The position numbers and the translations under genes are program-made. Below the pieces are notes generated by a model. The model did not search any database. It saw nothing but the letters and a program-made list of their open reading frames with translations, and was not told the DNA's origin. From Staphylococcus petrasii (GTDB lineage: Bacteria > Bacillota > Bacilli > Staphylococcales > Staphylococcaceae): 52,684 nt of DNA. Shown piece after piece: positions 40,538 to 48,725 of this stretch. The stretch spans positions 1-52,684 of the forward strand of contig NZ_PPRC01000005.1 in the NCBI RefSeq assembly GCF_002902565.1, read 5' to 3'. Within the stretch, counting starts at the first letter, position 1. Each line of letters begins with the position of its first letter.

Positions 40538-41020
40538 ATGTCAGAATTCACGCATATTAACGAACAAGGTAATGCTAAAATGGTAGACGTTTCAGATAAA
40601 AACATTACAAAGCGTACTGCACAAGCCCATTCAAGCATTACAGTTAATCACACTATTTATCAACAAATCATTGATAATACAAATAATAAAGGTAACGTTT
40701 TAAATACCGCACAAATTGCAGGTATTATGGCTGCTAAAAATACAGCCACTATTATTCCAATGTGCCACCCACTACCTTTAACTGGTATAGATGTCAACTT
40801 CTCATGGCAAGATAATGAGGATCATACTTACACATTAAACATAACAGCCATCGTCTCTACTACTGGTAAAACTGGCGTTGAAATGGAAGCATTAACGGCA
40901 GCTTCAGCCACTGCTTTAACAGTTTATGATATGACGAAAGCAGTCGATAAAGGTATGATTATTGGTGAAACATACCTTGAGTCTAAGTCTGGTGGCAAAT
41001 CAGGAGATTATCAACGTTAA
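40538..41020 (+). CDS. moaC: Cyclic pyranopterin monophosphate synthase MoaC
   Basis: Second enzyme of molybdenum cofactor synthesis, acting on the MoaA product. The 160-residue product has the family motifs [21 protein letters not shown] and [32 protein letters not shown], and ends [11 protein letters not shown]. It is the only plus-strand gene of the moa cluster and stands alone between moeA and moaB, followed by a terminator. Confidence 0.97.
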   Translation: MSEFTHINEQGNAKMVDVSDKNITKRTAQAHSSITVNHTIYQQIIDNTNNKGNVLNTAQIAGIMAAKNTATIIPMCHPLPLTGIDVNFSWQDNEDHTYTLNITAIVSTTGKTGVEMEALTAASATALTVYDMTKAVDKGMIIGETYLESKSGGKSGDYQR

Positions 41021-41038
41021 ATTCTTTTTAATTATAAT

Positions 41039-41099
41039 AGTCATGAGCTTGTAATTAAATTAGGGAAACCTATCATTTTTACTCGCTCATGACTTTTTT
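41039..41099. terminator. Terminator between moaC and moaB
   Basis: AGTCATGAGC (41039-41048) pairs with GCTCATGACT (41085-41094), followed by T7. An inner TAGG-GAAA-CCTA hairpin lies in the loop. It lies between convergent genes and may work in both directions, though only the plus side has a long T run. Confidence 0.75.
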
Positions 41100-41100
41100 A

Positions 41101-41607
41101 TTATTTATTCAATTCATACACCATATGATTTAATTCAGGTTTAATCAATTTCTCAATTGCTAGTCTAACTGCACCAGTTGAACCTGGAAGTGTAAAGATT
41201 AATTTATTCATTACAGTACCAGCAATCGCTCTTGATAGAAGTGATTTCGTACCTACATCTTCTGTATAACTTAAGTATCTAAACAATTCGCCAAAGCCTT
41301 CAATTTCTTTATCTAGTAATGGGCGTATTGCTTCTATTGTAATATCTTTTTGAGAGATACCTGTACCACCAGTAGTGATAATGACATCAATGTCAGAAGC
41401 CAACCAACTGTCAATTTGAGATTGAATGTCTTCTTTATTATCTTTCACAATAGTGTAATGATCCTCATCTACTTCTACATTCATATCGTGTAATAAAGAT
41501 TGGACTAATTGACCGCCTTTATCACTTTCCTTATCACGTGTATCTGAAATTGTTAAAACTGCGCAACGAATATTTCTTTCTACTTTTTCATGTTCATGTT
41601 GATGCAT
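41101..41607 (-). CDS. moaB: Molybdopterin adenylyltransferase-like protein MoaB
   Basis: MogA/MoaB family enzyme that adenylylates molybdopterin before metal insertion. The 168-residue product has [18 protein letters not shown] and the nucleotide loop [21 protein letters not shown], with [16 protein letters not shown] near the end. The start is ATG 41607 with AAAGGAG 8 bases upstream rather than the ATG at 41628, which lies inside moeB. It overlaps nothing but follows moeB by 13 bases. Confidence 0.95.
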   Translation of the reverse strand: MHQHEHEKVERNIRCAVLTISDTRDKESDKGGQLVQSLLHDMNVEVDEDHYTIVKDNKEDIQSQIDSWLASDIDVIITTGGTGISQKDITIEAIRPLLDKEIEGFGELFRYLSYTEDVGTKSLLSRAIAGTVMNKLIFTLPGSTGAVRLAIEKLIKPELNHMVYELNK

Positions 41608-41620
41608 CTTAAACACTCCT

Positions 41621-42625
41621 TTATCCAAATAATTGGTTAATTAAATTGATAGCCTCTGACGTCGTGGTTGTGCCGTGAACAAGTATGCGTCCACCTTGAA
41701 AGCTTACAAATCGATGTCCTTTAAACTCAAACATTACCATGTACTGATTGGATTTATATTTCAAGTTATGATCATTAAGAAATGTCACTATCATATCTTG
41801 AGTAATATCTGGATTTTCATACTGTACTGTATCTCTACCACATAATGTAGCATATAATGTATGATTTTGATTTAAATACGGAAAAGTTGGTTTACTTCCG
41901 CAAGTAGGACAATCTTCCCGGTGCATTCGACTAAATCCAATAGTGTAATGACTAGCATCCCAAATATCACCATACGTTAGCTTTGTTGGTATTTCATTAC
42001 CAGTTAATAACTTAAGCGCATCTCGAAGTTGAAAACTTGTCGTCATAGTTACGGCAGGTTGAATCACACCCACGGTATCGCATGTTAAATTAATCGATGG
42101 TAACTGTGGCATCACACAATTAAAACATGGTGTTTGTCCAGGAATAAAGGTTGCTTGGGCATACGTACTTTGTACTACTCCACCATAAATCCACGGGATA
42201 TTCGTCTTATAAGCATAATCATTAATTAACTGACGTGTATCAAAGTTATCTGTCGCATCTATAATTAAATCGATATCCTTAGCATGCGTATCTAAAAAAT
42301 AATAATCTACATGTTGAATATAGGCATTAATATGAATATCCGAGTTGATTTGGGTAAGGTGGTTTTTAGCAGCCACTACTTTAGGTAGCATATCTTCAGC
42401 ATCTTTTTCAGTGAAAAGGGTTTGACGTTGTAAATTACTAAATTCAATGTAATCTCTATCAACAATGGTTAAAGCTTTAACACCTGCACGAACTAAACCT
42501 TCAGCAACGTGTGTACCTAATGCACCCATTCCTATAATTAATACATGTTTATGACTAATCTTCTCTTGCCCTGTTTCTCCAATATGTTTAAATAAGATTT
42601 GTCTCGAATACCGTGCTTGAGTCAT
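41621..42625 (-). CDS. moeB: MoeB/ThiF-family adenylyltransferase
   Basis: E1-like enzyme that adenylylates the MoaD C-terminus so that it can be sulfurated. The 334-residue product begins [18 protein letters not shown]. It has the nucleotide loop [18 protein letters not shown], the zinc motifs CFNC and CPTC, and a short C-terminal rhodanese-like remnant (about 280-334) without an obvious active Cys. ThiS activation is an alternative role, but the moa context favours MoeB. Confidence 0.93.
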   Translation of the reverse strand: MTQARYSRQILFKHIGETGQEKISHKHVLIIGMGALGTHVAEGLVRAGVKALTIVDRDYIEFSNLQRQTLFTEKDAEDMLPKVVAAKNHLTQINSDIHINAYIQHVDYYFLDTHAKDIDLIIDATDNFDTRQLINDYAYKTNIPWIYGGVVQSTYAQATFIPGQTPCFNCVMPQLPSINLTCDTVGVIQPAVTMTTSFQLRDALKLLTGNEIPTKLTYGDIWDASHYTIGFSRMHREDCPTCGSKPTFPYLNQNHTLYATLCGRDTVQYENPDITQDMIVTFLNDHNLKYKSNQYMVMFEFKGHRFVSFQGGRILVHGTTTTSEAINLINQLFG

Positions 42626-42663
42626 TGATTTATCCTCTCTAATTTTAAAGTCAATTAATATTA

Positions 42664-42693
42664 TTATAACTAATAGAGCACCTTTTTTTCAAA
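42664..42693 (-). promoter_or_regulatory. moeB-moaB promoter
   Basis: TTGAAA (-35, 42688-42693), 18 bases, TATAAT (-10, 42664-42669) on the minus strand, about 40 bases before the moeB start. A 12-bp inverted repeat (42677-42703) covers the -35 and much of the spacer. Confidence 0.65.
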
Positions 42694-42703
42694 AAGGTGC
42701 TCT
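42677..42703. promoter_or_regulatory. 12-bp inverted repeat over the moeB promoter
   Basis: GAGCACCTTTTT and AAAAAGGTGCTC are perfect arms around TTC. No T run follows the hairpin on either strand, apart from the T residues inside its own arm, so it is not a typical terminator. It overlaps the predicted -35 and could be an operator, or a weak terminator for transcripts from modC. Confidence 0.55.
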
Positions 42704-42717
42704 TAGCCTAATGATAA

Positions 42718-43060
42718 AGTTGTTCTTAAATGGATTTTTATTCCACTTAGGTTGAGACGCTTGCCTAGGAGGCTGAGTCGAGCCACGGTCTTGTAAAGTA
42801 GTTCTTAGATAGATGTTTACTCGTTTAAGTTGTTGCGCTTTCCAGGGGTGCTGTCTCAGCCTGTAGTCTTCGACTAGCACTGCTCCCCTAGGAGTCTTCA
42901 CAACTACACTTCGTAATCTATCTTAGAACTACTTACGTAAGTGTATGAACACTTACCTTTATCAATAACTCTAACACCCTCTCAGGCGTCGCTCAACTAC
43001 GTTCCACTATCCATTTTAGAACTACTATTCAATGTAAATATATGAACGCTTATATTCAAT
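42718..43060. repeat. Array of four degenerate repeat units in opposed orientation
   Basis: Units carrying the core GTWGTTCTWARATRGAT start at 42720 and 42798 on the plus strand. Two more run on the minus strand from 42932 and 43025. Each core is followed by a GTTG...ACGC...CCTAGG-type segment. Plus units 1 and 2 align over about 60 bases with roughly 70% identity. The two minus units also share the flank ATGAAC-CTTA. The centre (42844-42889) folds as a GC-rich hairpin. No credible coding frame is present. The 475-base gap between modC and moeB is mostly this array. Confidence 0.7.
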
Positions 43061-43100
43061 AATAATTTTAAATCAATTAGTTGTCGTATGATTTCATTTA

Positions 43101-43706
43101 TTATCCGATTTTGACGATTCGATCTGCTAGTACTTCTGCTTCAAAGTTTGAATGGGTTACAAAGATGATTGGTATTTTCCATTCTTTAAAAATACGTTTT
43201 ATTAGTTTAATACCTTCGTCTCTAGTGTTTTCATCTAAACTTGAAAAAGGTTCATCTAACAAAATTAAATCTGGCTTAGTACTTAAAGTACGTGCTAACG
43301 CCACACGTTGAGATTCGCCTCCGGACAATGTGACTGGATACTGATTCATTAGATGTTTAATATTTAACGTTTTCACTAAATAATCAATATGTACTGAAGG
43401 CTTTGCCATAAATGTAATATTTTTCTGAACCGTCATATTAGGAAACAGTTGATAATCTTGGAATAGATAGCCAATGCGTCGATCTTGAATTTTCGTATTG
43501 ATTTTATTCTTGGTGTCCATAATCAGACGATCATTGATTTTAATATACGCATAATCTGGTTTACGTAAACCGGCAATCATATTTAGCACAGTGGTTTTAC
43601 CGATACCTGAAGGTCCTCTTATCGCATAAATCTTAGGAACCGTATCGTTGATATCGATATCAATAAATGTCTTCTTTAATTGATATTGCAATTTAAGACG
43701 TAACAT
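43101..43706 (-). CDS. modC: Molybdate ABC transporter ATP-binding protein ModC
   Basis: ATPase of the molybdate importer. Walker A GPSGIGKTT (31-39), signature LSGGESQRVALARTL and Walker B LILLDEPFSSLD are present. At 201 residues it lacks the C-terminal TOBE (molybdate-sensing) domain of the enteric ModC, as in other staphylococci. It starts one base after the modB stop, so the genes are coupled. Confidence 0.95.
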   Translation of the reverse strand: MLRLKLQYQLKKTFIDIDINDTVPKIYAIRGPSGIGKTTVLNMIAGLRKPDYAYIKINDRLIMDTKNKINTKIQDRRIGYLFQDYQLFPNMTVQKNITFMAKPSVHIDYLVKTLNIKHLMNQYPVTLSGGESQRVALARTLSTKPDLILLDEPFSSLDENTRDEGIKLIKRIFKEWKIPIIFVTHSNFEAEVLADRIVKIG

Positions 43707-44378
43707 CTACTCCACCTCCTGTGACTTATCTTTATTCGCAAAATTCAATACCCCTATCACTGTTATTGAAAATGCTACTAACACAAGTACCCATAACCAC
43801 GCTTGATTTTCTCTTCCTTGATCAACTAGGAAATAAATCTCTAATGGTAAGGTATTTGTTTTGTTAGGAATATATCCTGCTATCATAAGCGTGGCTCCGA
43901 ATTCACCTATTGCACGCGCAAAGCTCATCATTACGCCTGCCATAATTGAACGCTTGGATAACGGTAATATAAGACGGTAAAATATTTTATTCTCACTCGC
44001 GCCCATTGTACGTGCAGTGTTGAGCATTTTAGGATTGATACCTCTAAACCCTTGAATTGTGTGTTGATACATTAACGGAAAACTAACAATGACAGATGCA
44101 ATTACTGCACCTGTCATTGTAAATACTACTGGAAGATGTAGTACATTTGTAAAAAAGTTACCTACCATGCTTCTAGGAGAGAATATGATTAACAAAATAA
44201 ACCCTAGTACCGTTGGAGGTAGAACAATAGGTAATAAAATAAAGCTTTCAAGGAGTTTAGTTAAATGCCCTTTCCTTTTATAAAGTAGTCGCGATACAAA
44301 AATACCTAGTATTGACACTATAATTGTACTTATGACGGCTACTTTGATAGATATCCAAAAAGGTGTTATATCAGGCAT
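43707..44378 (-). CDS. modB: Molybdate ABC transporter permease ModB
   Basis: Membrane channel of the importer. The 223-residue protein has about five membrane helices. The coupling motif ARTMGASENKIFYRLILPLSKRSIMAGVMMSFARAIGEFGATLMIAG includes the EAA loop and the FARAIGEFGAT signature of ModB. It lies between modA (11 bases) and modC (adjacent). Confidence 0.96.
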   Translation of the reverse strand: MPDITPFWISIKVAVISTIIVSILGIFVSRLLYKRKGHLTKLLESFILLPIVLPPTVLGFILLIIFSPRSMVGNFFTNVLHLPVVFTMTGAVIASVIVSFPLMYQHTIQGFRGINPKMLNTARTMGASENKIFYRLILPLSKRSIMAGVMMSFARAIGEFGATLMIAGYIPNKTNTLPLEIYFLVDQGRENQAWLWVLVLVAFSITVIGVLNFANKDKSQEVE

Positions 44379-44389
44379 GTTAAACCTCC

Positions 44390-45184
44390 TTAAACTTCAA
44401 AGTGATAATCTTTTAAGATGTCTTTAGCTTTATCAGATTTTAAGAAATCCATCCACTCTTTAGCAAGTTTTTTATCTGAAGTTGCACCTGCTTCGTAAGT
44501 GATTGGTTTTTTCAAGTCTACTTCTTTAATTTCGTTTACTTTGTCAGTTTTTTTGTTGTCAGTGTATAAATCAGTTTTGTAAACAAAGCCCATTTGAGCG
44601 TTGCCTTTTTCAACATAATTTAATACTTGTTTAACGTCTTTTGCATAAACTAATTTATCTTTAACGCTGTTGTATAAACCTTGATCGTCAAGATATTGTT
44701 TTGCATATTTACCAGCTGGTACAGTTTTAACTTCACCAATAGCTAATTTTTCATTACCTTTTAAATCTTTTACTGATGAGTCATCACTATTTTTATCGCC
44801 CACTAAAACAAGTTTGTTATGTGCGTATTTGTATGTATCGTGAGCTTTGTCTTTGTTTTTCAATGCATCTACGTCTTTAGTATTTGCAGACATGAATACA
44901 TCCGCTGGCGCACCTTTTTCAATTTGTTGTCTTAATGCACCTGAACCACCATAGTTAAATGTAACATCAACATTTTTGTGATCTTTTTTAAATTCTTTTT
45001 CTAATTCTTTACTTACGTCACCTAAACTAGCTGCAGCAGAAATGCGAAGTTCTTGTTTTTTGTCGCTATCTTTGTTGCTTGAGTCTGATGATTTTTTGTT
45101 ATCATCACTACCACCTGAATTTGAACAACCCGCTAAAATAATAGCTAATGTGGCAATGACAGCCAAGAAATGTTTAATATTCAT
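44390..45184 (-). CDS. modA: Molybdate-binding lipoprotein ModA
   Basis: Extracellular molybdate receptor anchored by lipid. The signal peptide ends in the lipobox LAGC with Cys20. A Ser/Asp/Lys-rich spacer (21-45) follows, then the mature domain starting ELRISAAASLGDVSKELEKEF. The ligand motifs AAASLGD, NYGGSGALRQQIEKGAPADVFMSA and KTVPAGKYAKQYL are typical. At 264 residues the size is normal. It heads modABC and is divergent from fdhD. Confidence 0.96.
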   Translation of the reverse strand: MNIKHFLAVIATLAIILAGCSNSGGSDDNKKSSDSSNKDSDKKQELRISAAASLGDVSKELEKEFKKDHKNVDVTFNYGGSGALRQQIEKGAPADVFMSANTKDVDALKNKDKAHDTYKYAHNKLVLVGDKNSDDSSVKDLKGNEKLAIGEVKTVPAGKYAKQYLDDQGLYNSVKDKLVYAKDVKQVLNYVEKGNAQMGFVYKTDLYTDNKKTDKVNEIKEVDLKKPITYEAGATSDKKLAKEWMDFLKSDKAKDILKDYHFEV

Positions 45185-45204
45185 TAATAAATACCTCCTT
45201 GTTA

Positions 45205-45218
45205 TATAATCGATTATA
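45205..45218. promoter_or_regulatory. Palindrome overlapping the modA -10
   Basis: TATAATCGATTATA is a perfect 14-bp palindrome whose left half on the minus strand serves as a TATAAT -10, 29 bases before the modA start. The wider sequence GTTATATAAT recalls ModE half-sites, but this resemblance is weak in AT-rich DNA. Confidence 0.5.
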
Positions 45219-45249
45219 CACTTTTTTCACTTGTTTAGAAGACGATAAA

Positions 45250-45326
45250 ATAATTTTTTTCAAATTAAATTAAATTGTGTTACATTATCGTGACATTACA
45301 TATTTTTATAATAATTTTTTTCAAAT
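45250..45326. repeat. 16-bp direct repeats in the modA-fdhD intergenic region
   Basis: ATAATTTTTTTCAAAT occurs exactly at 45250-45265 and again at 45311-45326, spaced 61 bases (close to six helical turns). The region is very AT-rich, so chance is possible, but a 16-base perfect repeat in one promoter region could be a pair of regulator sites. Confidence 0.5.
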
Positions 45327-45379
45327 ACTTAATTTTACATTTTCAAAGAACAAATATATTTCAATATTTTTATTTAAGC

Positions 45380-45385
45380 TATAAT
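45380..45385 (+). promoter_or_regulatory. -10 element for fdhD
   Basis: TATAAT stands 34 bases before the fdhD ATG. There is no good -35. Confidence 0.45.
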
Positions 45386-45419
45386 ATAGTAATGAGTATT
45401 TAAAAAAGGAGATAGATTA

Positions 45420-46220
45420 ATGGATGAAGATGTTTTAAAAGGACAATCCATCATGCGCTATGAAGATGGCAAGTTGTTTGAAACCACAGATAGTTATGTT
45501 ACTGAGTTCCCATTAACTATTATGGTTAATGGCTCTGAATTTGCGACTGTCATTTGTAGCCCTACTCATATGGAAGAGTTAGTCATCGGTTTCTTAGCTT
45601 CTGAGGGCGCCATTTTCAAAAAAGAAGAAATAAAATCTTTGCAAATTGATGATAGTAAAGGGTTCGCGCATGTAGAATTGACGAAAGATTTGGGCGATCG
45701 ATTTGAATACTCTACTAAACGTATGATTGCTTCTTGTTGTGGGAAAAGTCGTGAGTTTTACTTCCATAATGATGCAGCCGTTGCTAAAACATCTATGTCT
45801 AAAATCACTTTGACTCCTAAGCAAGTGTTGAATATGATGACCGCGTTACAAAGTGCAAGTACCTTATTTAAGAAGACTGGTGGGTTACACAATGCGGCCA
45901 TCAGTGATGGAAATGAATTCTTTGAGCATAGGCAAGACATTGGTCGTCATAATGCGTTAGACAAACTTTATGGGTTCTGTTTGCAACGTCATATTCCTGT
46001 TAGAAATAAAGTACTTATCTTTAGCGGTCGTATCTCATCTGAAATTTTGCTTAAGGCAGCAAAAATTGGTGTAGGTGTGATCTTATCTAAGTCGGCACCT
46101 ACCACGTTAGCAATCACACTCGCTAATGATCTAAATATTACAGCCATTGGTTTTATAAGAGATGGCAACTTTAATGTCTATAGCCATCCTGAAAGAATTA
46201 AAGCGACGCCATCAAATTAA
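45420..46220 (+). CDS. fdhD: Formate dehydrogenase accessory sulfurtransferase FdhD
   Basis: Passes sulfur to the molybdenum cofactor of formate dehydrogenase. The 266-residue product has the conserved HMEELVIGFLASEG, a cysteine pair at 106-107 (SCCGKS) in the active loop, GGLHNAAI, DIGRHNALDKLYG and FSGRISSEILLKA. GGAG precedes the ATG. It is divergent from modA. The terminator hairpin includes its last codons and stop. Confidence 0.96.
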   Translation: MDEDVLKGQSIMRYEDGKLFETTDSYVTEFPLTIMVNGSEFATVICSPTHMEELVIGFLASEGAIFKKEEIKSLQIDDSKGFAHVELTKDLGDRFEYSTKRMIASCCGKSREFYFHNDAAVAKTSMSKITLTPKQVLNMMTALQSASTLFKKTGGLHNAAISDGNEFFEHRQDIGRHNALDKLYGFCLQRHIPVRNKVLIFSGRISSEILLKAAKIGVGVILSKSAPTTLAITLANDLNITAIGFIRDGNFNVYSHPERIKATPSN

Positions 46221-46239
46221 ATATTTGATGACGCCGCTT
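46201..46239. terminator. Terminator overlapping the fdhD stop codon
   Basis: Arms of 17 bases (46201-46217 and 46223-46239, two mismatches that pair as G-T on one strand) enclose a 5-base loop. The fdhD stop (46218-46220) lies in the loop, and T-rich sequence follows. The convergent GNAT gene ends 11 bases further. Confidence 0.75.
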
Positions 46240-46249
46240 CTTTTAATTT

Positions 46250-47014
46250 CTATTCTACATTTTCTTTAACGATATGATAAATGAAACTTTGATAGGTGTA
46301 GCCTTGTTTGATATACATATCTTTCGCAGTATCTTCTCCATCTGCTACAAGTATAACAGGACGTTCCCCTGCTATTTTGCCAATATAAGACTGTATTGTT
46401 GTACCAATACCTTGATGTTGGTAACCTTCTAATACACCAAAACTATCAATTTCTACCGTTTCATCTGTTTCGATAACATCTACAGTCCCTACTGCTTTTC
46501 CCTCTAAATATGCTACACATCTTGAAACCGCATCTTCCTTATTTATTATGGTTTCTCTTGTACTGTTAACACTCTCATTTGCGAAGTCTTCTCCGTAAGG
46601 TAAAGCAAATGAATGATAGATAGCTAAATAATCTTCTATATTATTATCATCTACTCGGCATATTGTAATATCAGGTCGTCGTTTAAATCGAGCTAACTCT
46701 GTTCCTTCTATTATATATAGTTCTAATACGCCTAATTGAAAGCCTTCATTTTTAATTTCAGAAAGCCATGTTTGATTGAGCGATTCATTCTCCGGAAAAG
46801 TAAATGCTAAGTGGTTAGAAGATTGTTGCTTATGTAATTTAAACTGTTGTGCCATATCTTGATGCCATTGTTCTAAAGTAGGAAGTGTTTTATAAATCCA
46901 CTTATTCGTATCATATTTCAATGGTTCAGAAGGTGTTAAATAGATGATTTTTTGTTCATCTTCTAAATAACGTTGACCTGCTTGAGCAATGTTTTCCATA
47001 CATATTGCACTCAT
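46250..47014 (-). CDS. GNAT-family N-acetyltransferase
   Basis: The C-terminal half (about 135-240) is a clear GNAT domain with CVAYLEGKAVGTVDVIETDETVEIDSFGVLEGYQHQGIGTTIQSYI, where QHQGIGT is the acetyl-CoA loop. The N-terminal half is a diverged region of unknown role. The start is ATG 47014, with GGGG 9 bases upstream; the ATG at 47023 abuts that site. The substrate is unknown. Confidence 0.85.
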   Translation of the reverse strand: MSAICMENIAQAGQRYLEDEQKIIYLTPSEPLKYDTNKWIYKTLPTLEQWHQDMAQQFKLHKQQSSNHLAFTFPENESLNQTWLSEIKNEGFQLGVLELYIIEGTELARFKRRPDITICRVDDNNIEDYLAIYHSFALPYGEDFANESVNSTRETIINKEDAVSRCVAYLEGKAVGTVDVIETDETVEIDSFGVLEGYQHQGIGTTIQSYIGKIAGERPVILVADGEDTAKDMYIKQGYTYQSFIYHIVKENVE

Positions 47015-47051
47015 ATCGTTCATCCCCTATGTATTTAAAAATTTAATACGT

Positions 47052-47603
47052 TTATTGTATCAAATTTTTAAAACGAGAGTGGTTTAACATTGTAGTACCG
47101 ATTAAACAAGCTATGATAGCTTTAATTAAATCCCCCGGCATAAATGTTAATGAAAATACAATCGCTTTACCTACTGGCATACCAATAATGAAGCCCATAA
47201 TAATTGTGCCTACAATATCTAAAAGTAAAATGCCACATACAAGTGTTGGAATGAACAACACGATAAAATTAATTTTGTGAATATAGCGATCTCTTACTAA
47301 GCCAATTAAATATGCTACTACAGGATATAAGAATAAGAAACCTGCTGATGGTCCTGCAAATATGCCAATACCACCACGACCTCCAGATAAAACTGGTAAA
47401 CCGGCAGCTGCTAGTAATAAAAATACAATGACACTTAAGGCACCATATTTTCTACCTAAAATAATCCCTGCTAAAAATATCCCAATATTTTGTAAAACAA
47501 TAGGTACAGGCATAAATGGAAGCGGAATACCAGGAACTAATCCTAATACACATATAATTGCTGTCATTAATGCTGTATATACTAAATTCTTTGTACTCAT
47601 CAT
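47052..47603 (-). CDS. bioY: Biotin transporter S component BioY
   Basis: Membrane biotin-binding subunit of an ECF transporter. The 183-residue protein has about six helices and the family motifs PGIPLPFMPVPIVLQNIGIFLAG, LPVLSGGRGGIGIFAGPSAGFLFLYPVVAY and FMPGDLIKA. It needs the general EcfA1-EcfA2-EcfT module, which this window encodes at 2.2-4.7 kb. A BirA operator overlaps its promoter, so biotin should repress it. Confidence 0.96.
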   Translation of the reverse strand: MMSTKNLVYTALMTAIICVLGLVPGIPLPFMPVPIVLQNIGIFLAGIILGRKYGALSVIVFLLLAAAGLPVLSGGRGGIGIFAGPSAGFLFLYPVVAYLIGLVRDRYIHKINFIVLFIPTLVCGILLLDIVGTIIMGFIIGMPVGKAIVFSLTFMPGDLIKAIIACLIGTTMLNHSRFKNLIQ

Positions 47604-47625
47604 ACATCCTCCTTTTACGAAGATG

Positions 47626-47631
47626 ATTATA
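47626..47631 (-). promoter_or_regulatory. bioY extended -10
   Basis: TGGTATAAT on the minus strand is an extended -10, 23 bases before the ATG. No strong -35 is needed with this element. The BirA site covers the upstream part. Confidence 0.6.
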
Positions 47632-47636
47632 CCACT

Positions 47637-47669
47637 AATGTAAACTTATTTGTATAAAAAGTTTACATT
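47637..47669. promoter_or_regulatory. BirA operator of bioY
   Basis: AATGTAAAC (47637-47645) and GTTTACATT (47661-47669) are perfect inverted arms 15 bases apart, matching the Firmicutes biotin repressor site. A third, same-sense half (ATTTACATT) lies at 47672-47680. The site abuts the bioY -10 on one side and lies 5 bases from the nucleoside hydrolase stop on the other. Confidence 0.85.
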
Positions 47670-47673
47670 TGAT

Positions 47674-48615
47674 TTACATTTCTATTTTTTTCGCTAAATC
47701 AGTAATATATTTAAAGAATTCATCATGTTTTACTTCTGTAACTACATGGATTGGGCGCCCTTGTTCTGTAAGATATGTGCGTCCTTGACTTGGACCTCGA
47801 CTTTCTACATCCACGTTAACTTTTATTGAGTGAACTAAATCCGCTTTACCTACGTAAGCTGTTGTTAATACATCCCATAAAAAATAAGTTGAATTGGTCA
47901 CGAAATGTGTGAGTGGTGGTACTGCTGCGTAACTAACTCCTAAGAAATCAACGCCTATATATGAACGTTCGCTTGCCCACATTTGTCGTATAACAGGTGT
48001 CAATGGTACTTGATTGGTACTTTCTAAGGCAACCATGTCTATTTCAATGTCGCTGTCGAATACAGTTTTTACCGCTTCTGGATCCCAAAACGCATTCCAT
48101 TCGGCTGTGCCATCATGTTCAGGTTCTTCTACATTTCCTTTTTCAAGAAAAGTCCCGCCCATCCAAACAAGTTTAGCAATATTGTTTGTAATGTCTGGAT
48201 TGGTCTTTAATGCTTTAGCTAAATCTGTAAGTGGACCAGTGAACAGTAAGGTTACCTTCTCTTCAGAGTGCGTTAACGTTTCAATAATATCTTGATACGC
48301 TTCTAAGTGGCTCATAGTAGATTGAGTGTTCGCAGTCTGTTCATTTAATATAGGTAAGGCATCCATGAAGAAAGCATGCATTCGCCATTCTTTTGGAAAA
48401 GGATTAGCCCCACGCTCATATGATGGCGCAACTTTTAACGAAGCGTTAGAGAAGCGGTTAATAATCTTACAAGACGCACTAAGCGATGGCTCTAAGTAAC
48501 AATCTGCACCAATGGTACTCACACCAATAAGTTCAACGTTCTCCATTTGTAAGAGTAAAAAGAGAGAAATTAAATCATCTACGCCTCCGTCATGATTGAA
48601 ATATACCTTAGTCAT
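47674..48615 (-). CDS. Inosine-uridine-type nucleoside hydrolase
   Basis: Cleaves the N-glycosidic bond of ribonucleosides, releasing base and ribose. The calcium-binding N-terminal motif appears as HDGGVDD (8-14), a variant of DxDxxxDD with His at the first Asp position. The family segments LLFTGPLTDLAKAL and KLVWMGGTF, plus NAFWDPEA, are present. At 313 residues the size is normal. The His-for-Asp substitution could alter metal binding. Substrate preference is unknown. It is followed by bioY. Confidence 0.88.
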   Translation of the reverse strand: MTKVYFNHDGGVDDLISLFLLLQMENVELIGVSTIGADCYLEPSLSASCKIINRFSNASLKVAPSYERGANPFPKEWRMHAFFMDALPILNEQTANTQSTMSHLEAYQDIIETLTHSEEKVTLLFTGPLTDLAKALKTNPDITNNIAKLVWMGGTFLEKGNVEEPEHDGTAEWNAFWDPEAVKTVFDSDIEIDMVALESTNQVPLTPVIRQMWASERSYIGVDFLGVSYAAVPPLTHFVTNSTYFLWDVLTTAYVGKADLVHSIKVNVDVESRGPSQGRTYLTEQGRPIHVVTEVKHDEFFKYITDLAKKIEM

Positions 48616-48644
48616 TATTACATCTCCTTTAATTTGAAAAATAA

Positions 48645-48679
48645 AAAGCCATGATTACATTATACGTAACCATAGCTTT
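48645..48679 (-). terminator. fhuD2 terminator
   Basis: AAAGCCATGATTAC pairs with GTAACCATAGCTTT (two mismatches, wobble on one strand). On the minus strand a T-rich tail follows. It ends the fhuD2 transcript before the nucleoside hydrolase gene. Confidence 0.75.
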
Positions 48680-48725
48680 CTTCATAACTAAATAACTTAA
48701 ATTGATAGTCGCTATTAAATAATTT

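Noticed and set aside
40477..40638. N-terminal extension of MoeA
   Set aside because: The extra 54 residues are antisense to moaC, lack a ribosome-binding site and are not in the family. The ATG at 40476 fits the S. aureus length.
42689..42901. 70-codon minus-strand open frame in the modC-moeB gap
   Set aside because: It lies wholly in the repeat array, has no ribosome-binding site and no recognisable protein character.
42964..43020. Attachment site or transposon end in the repeat array
   Set aside because: No integrase or transposase is near and no flanking target duplication was found by eye.
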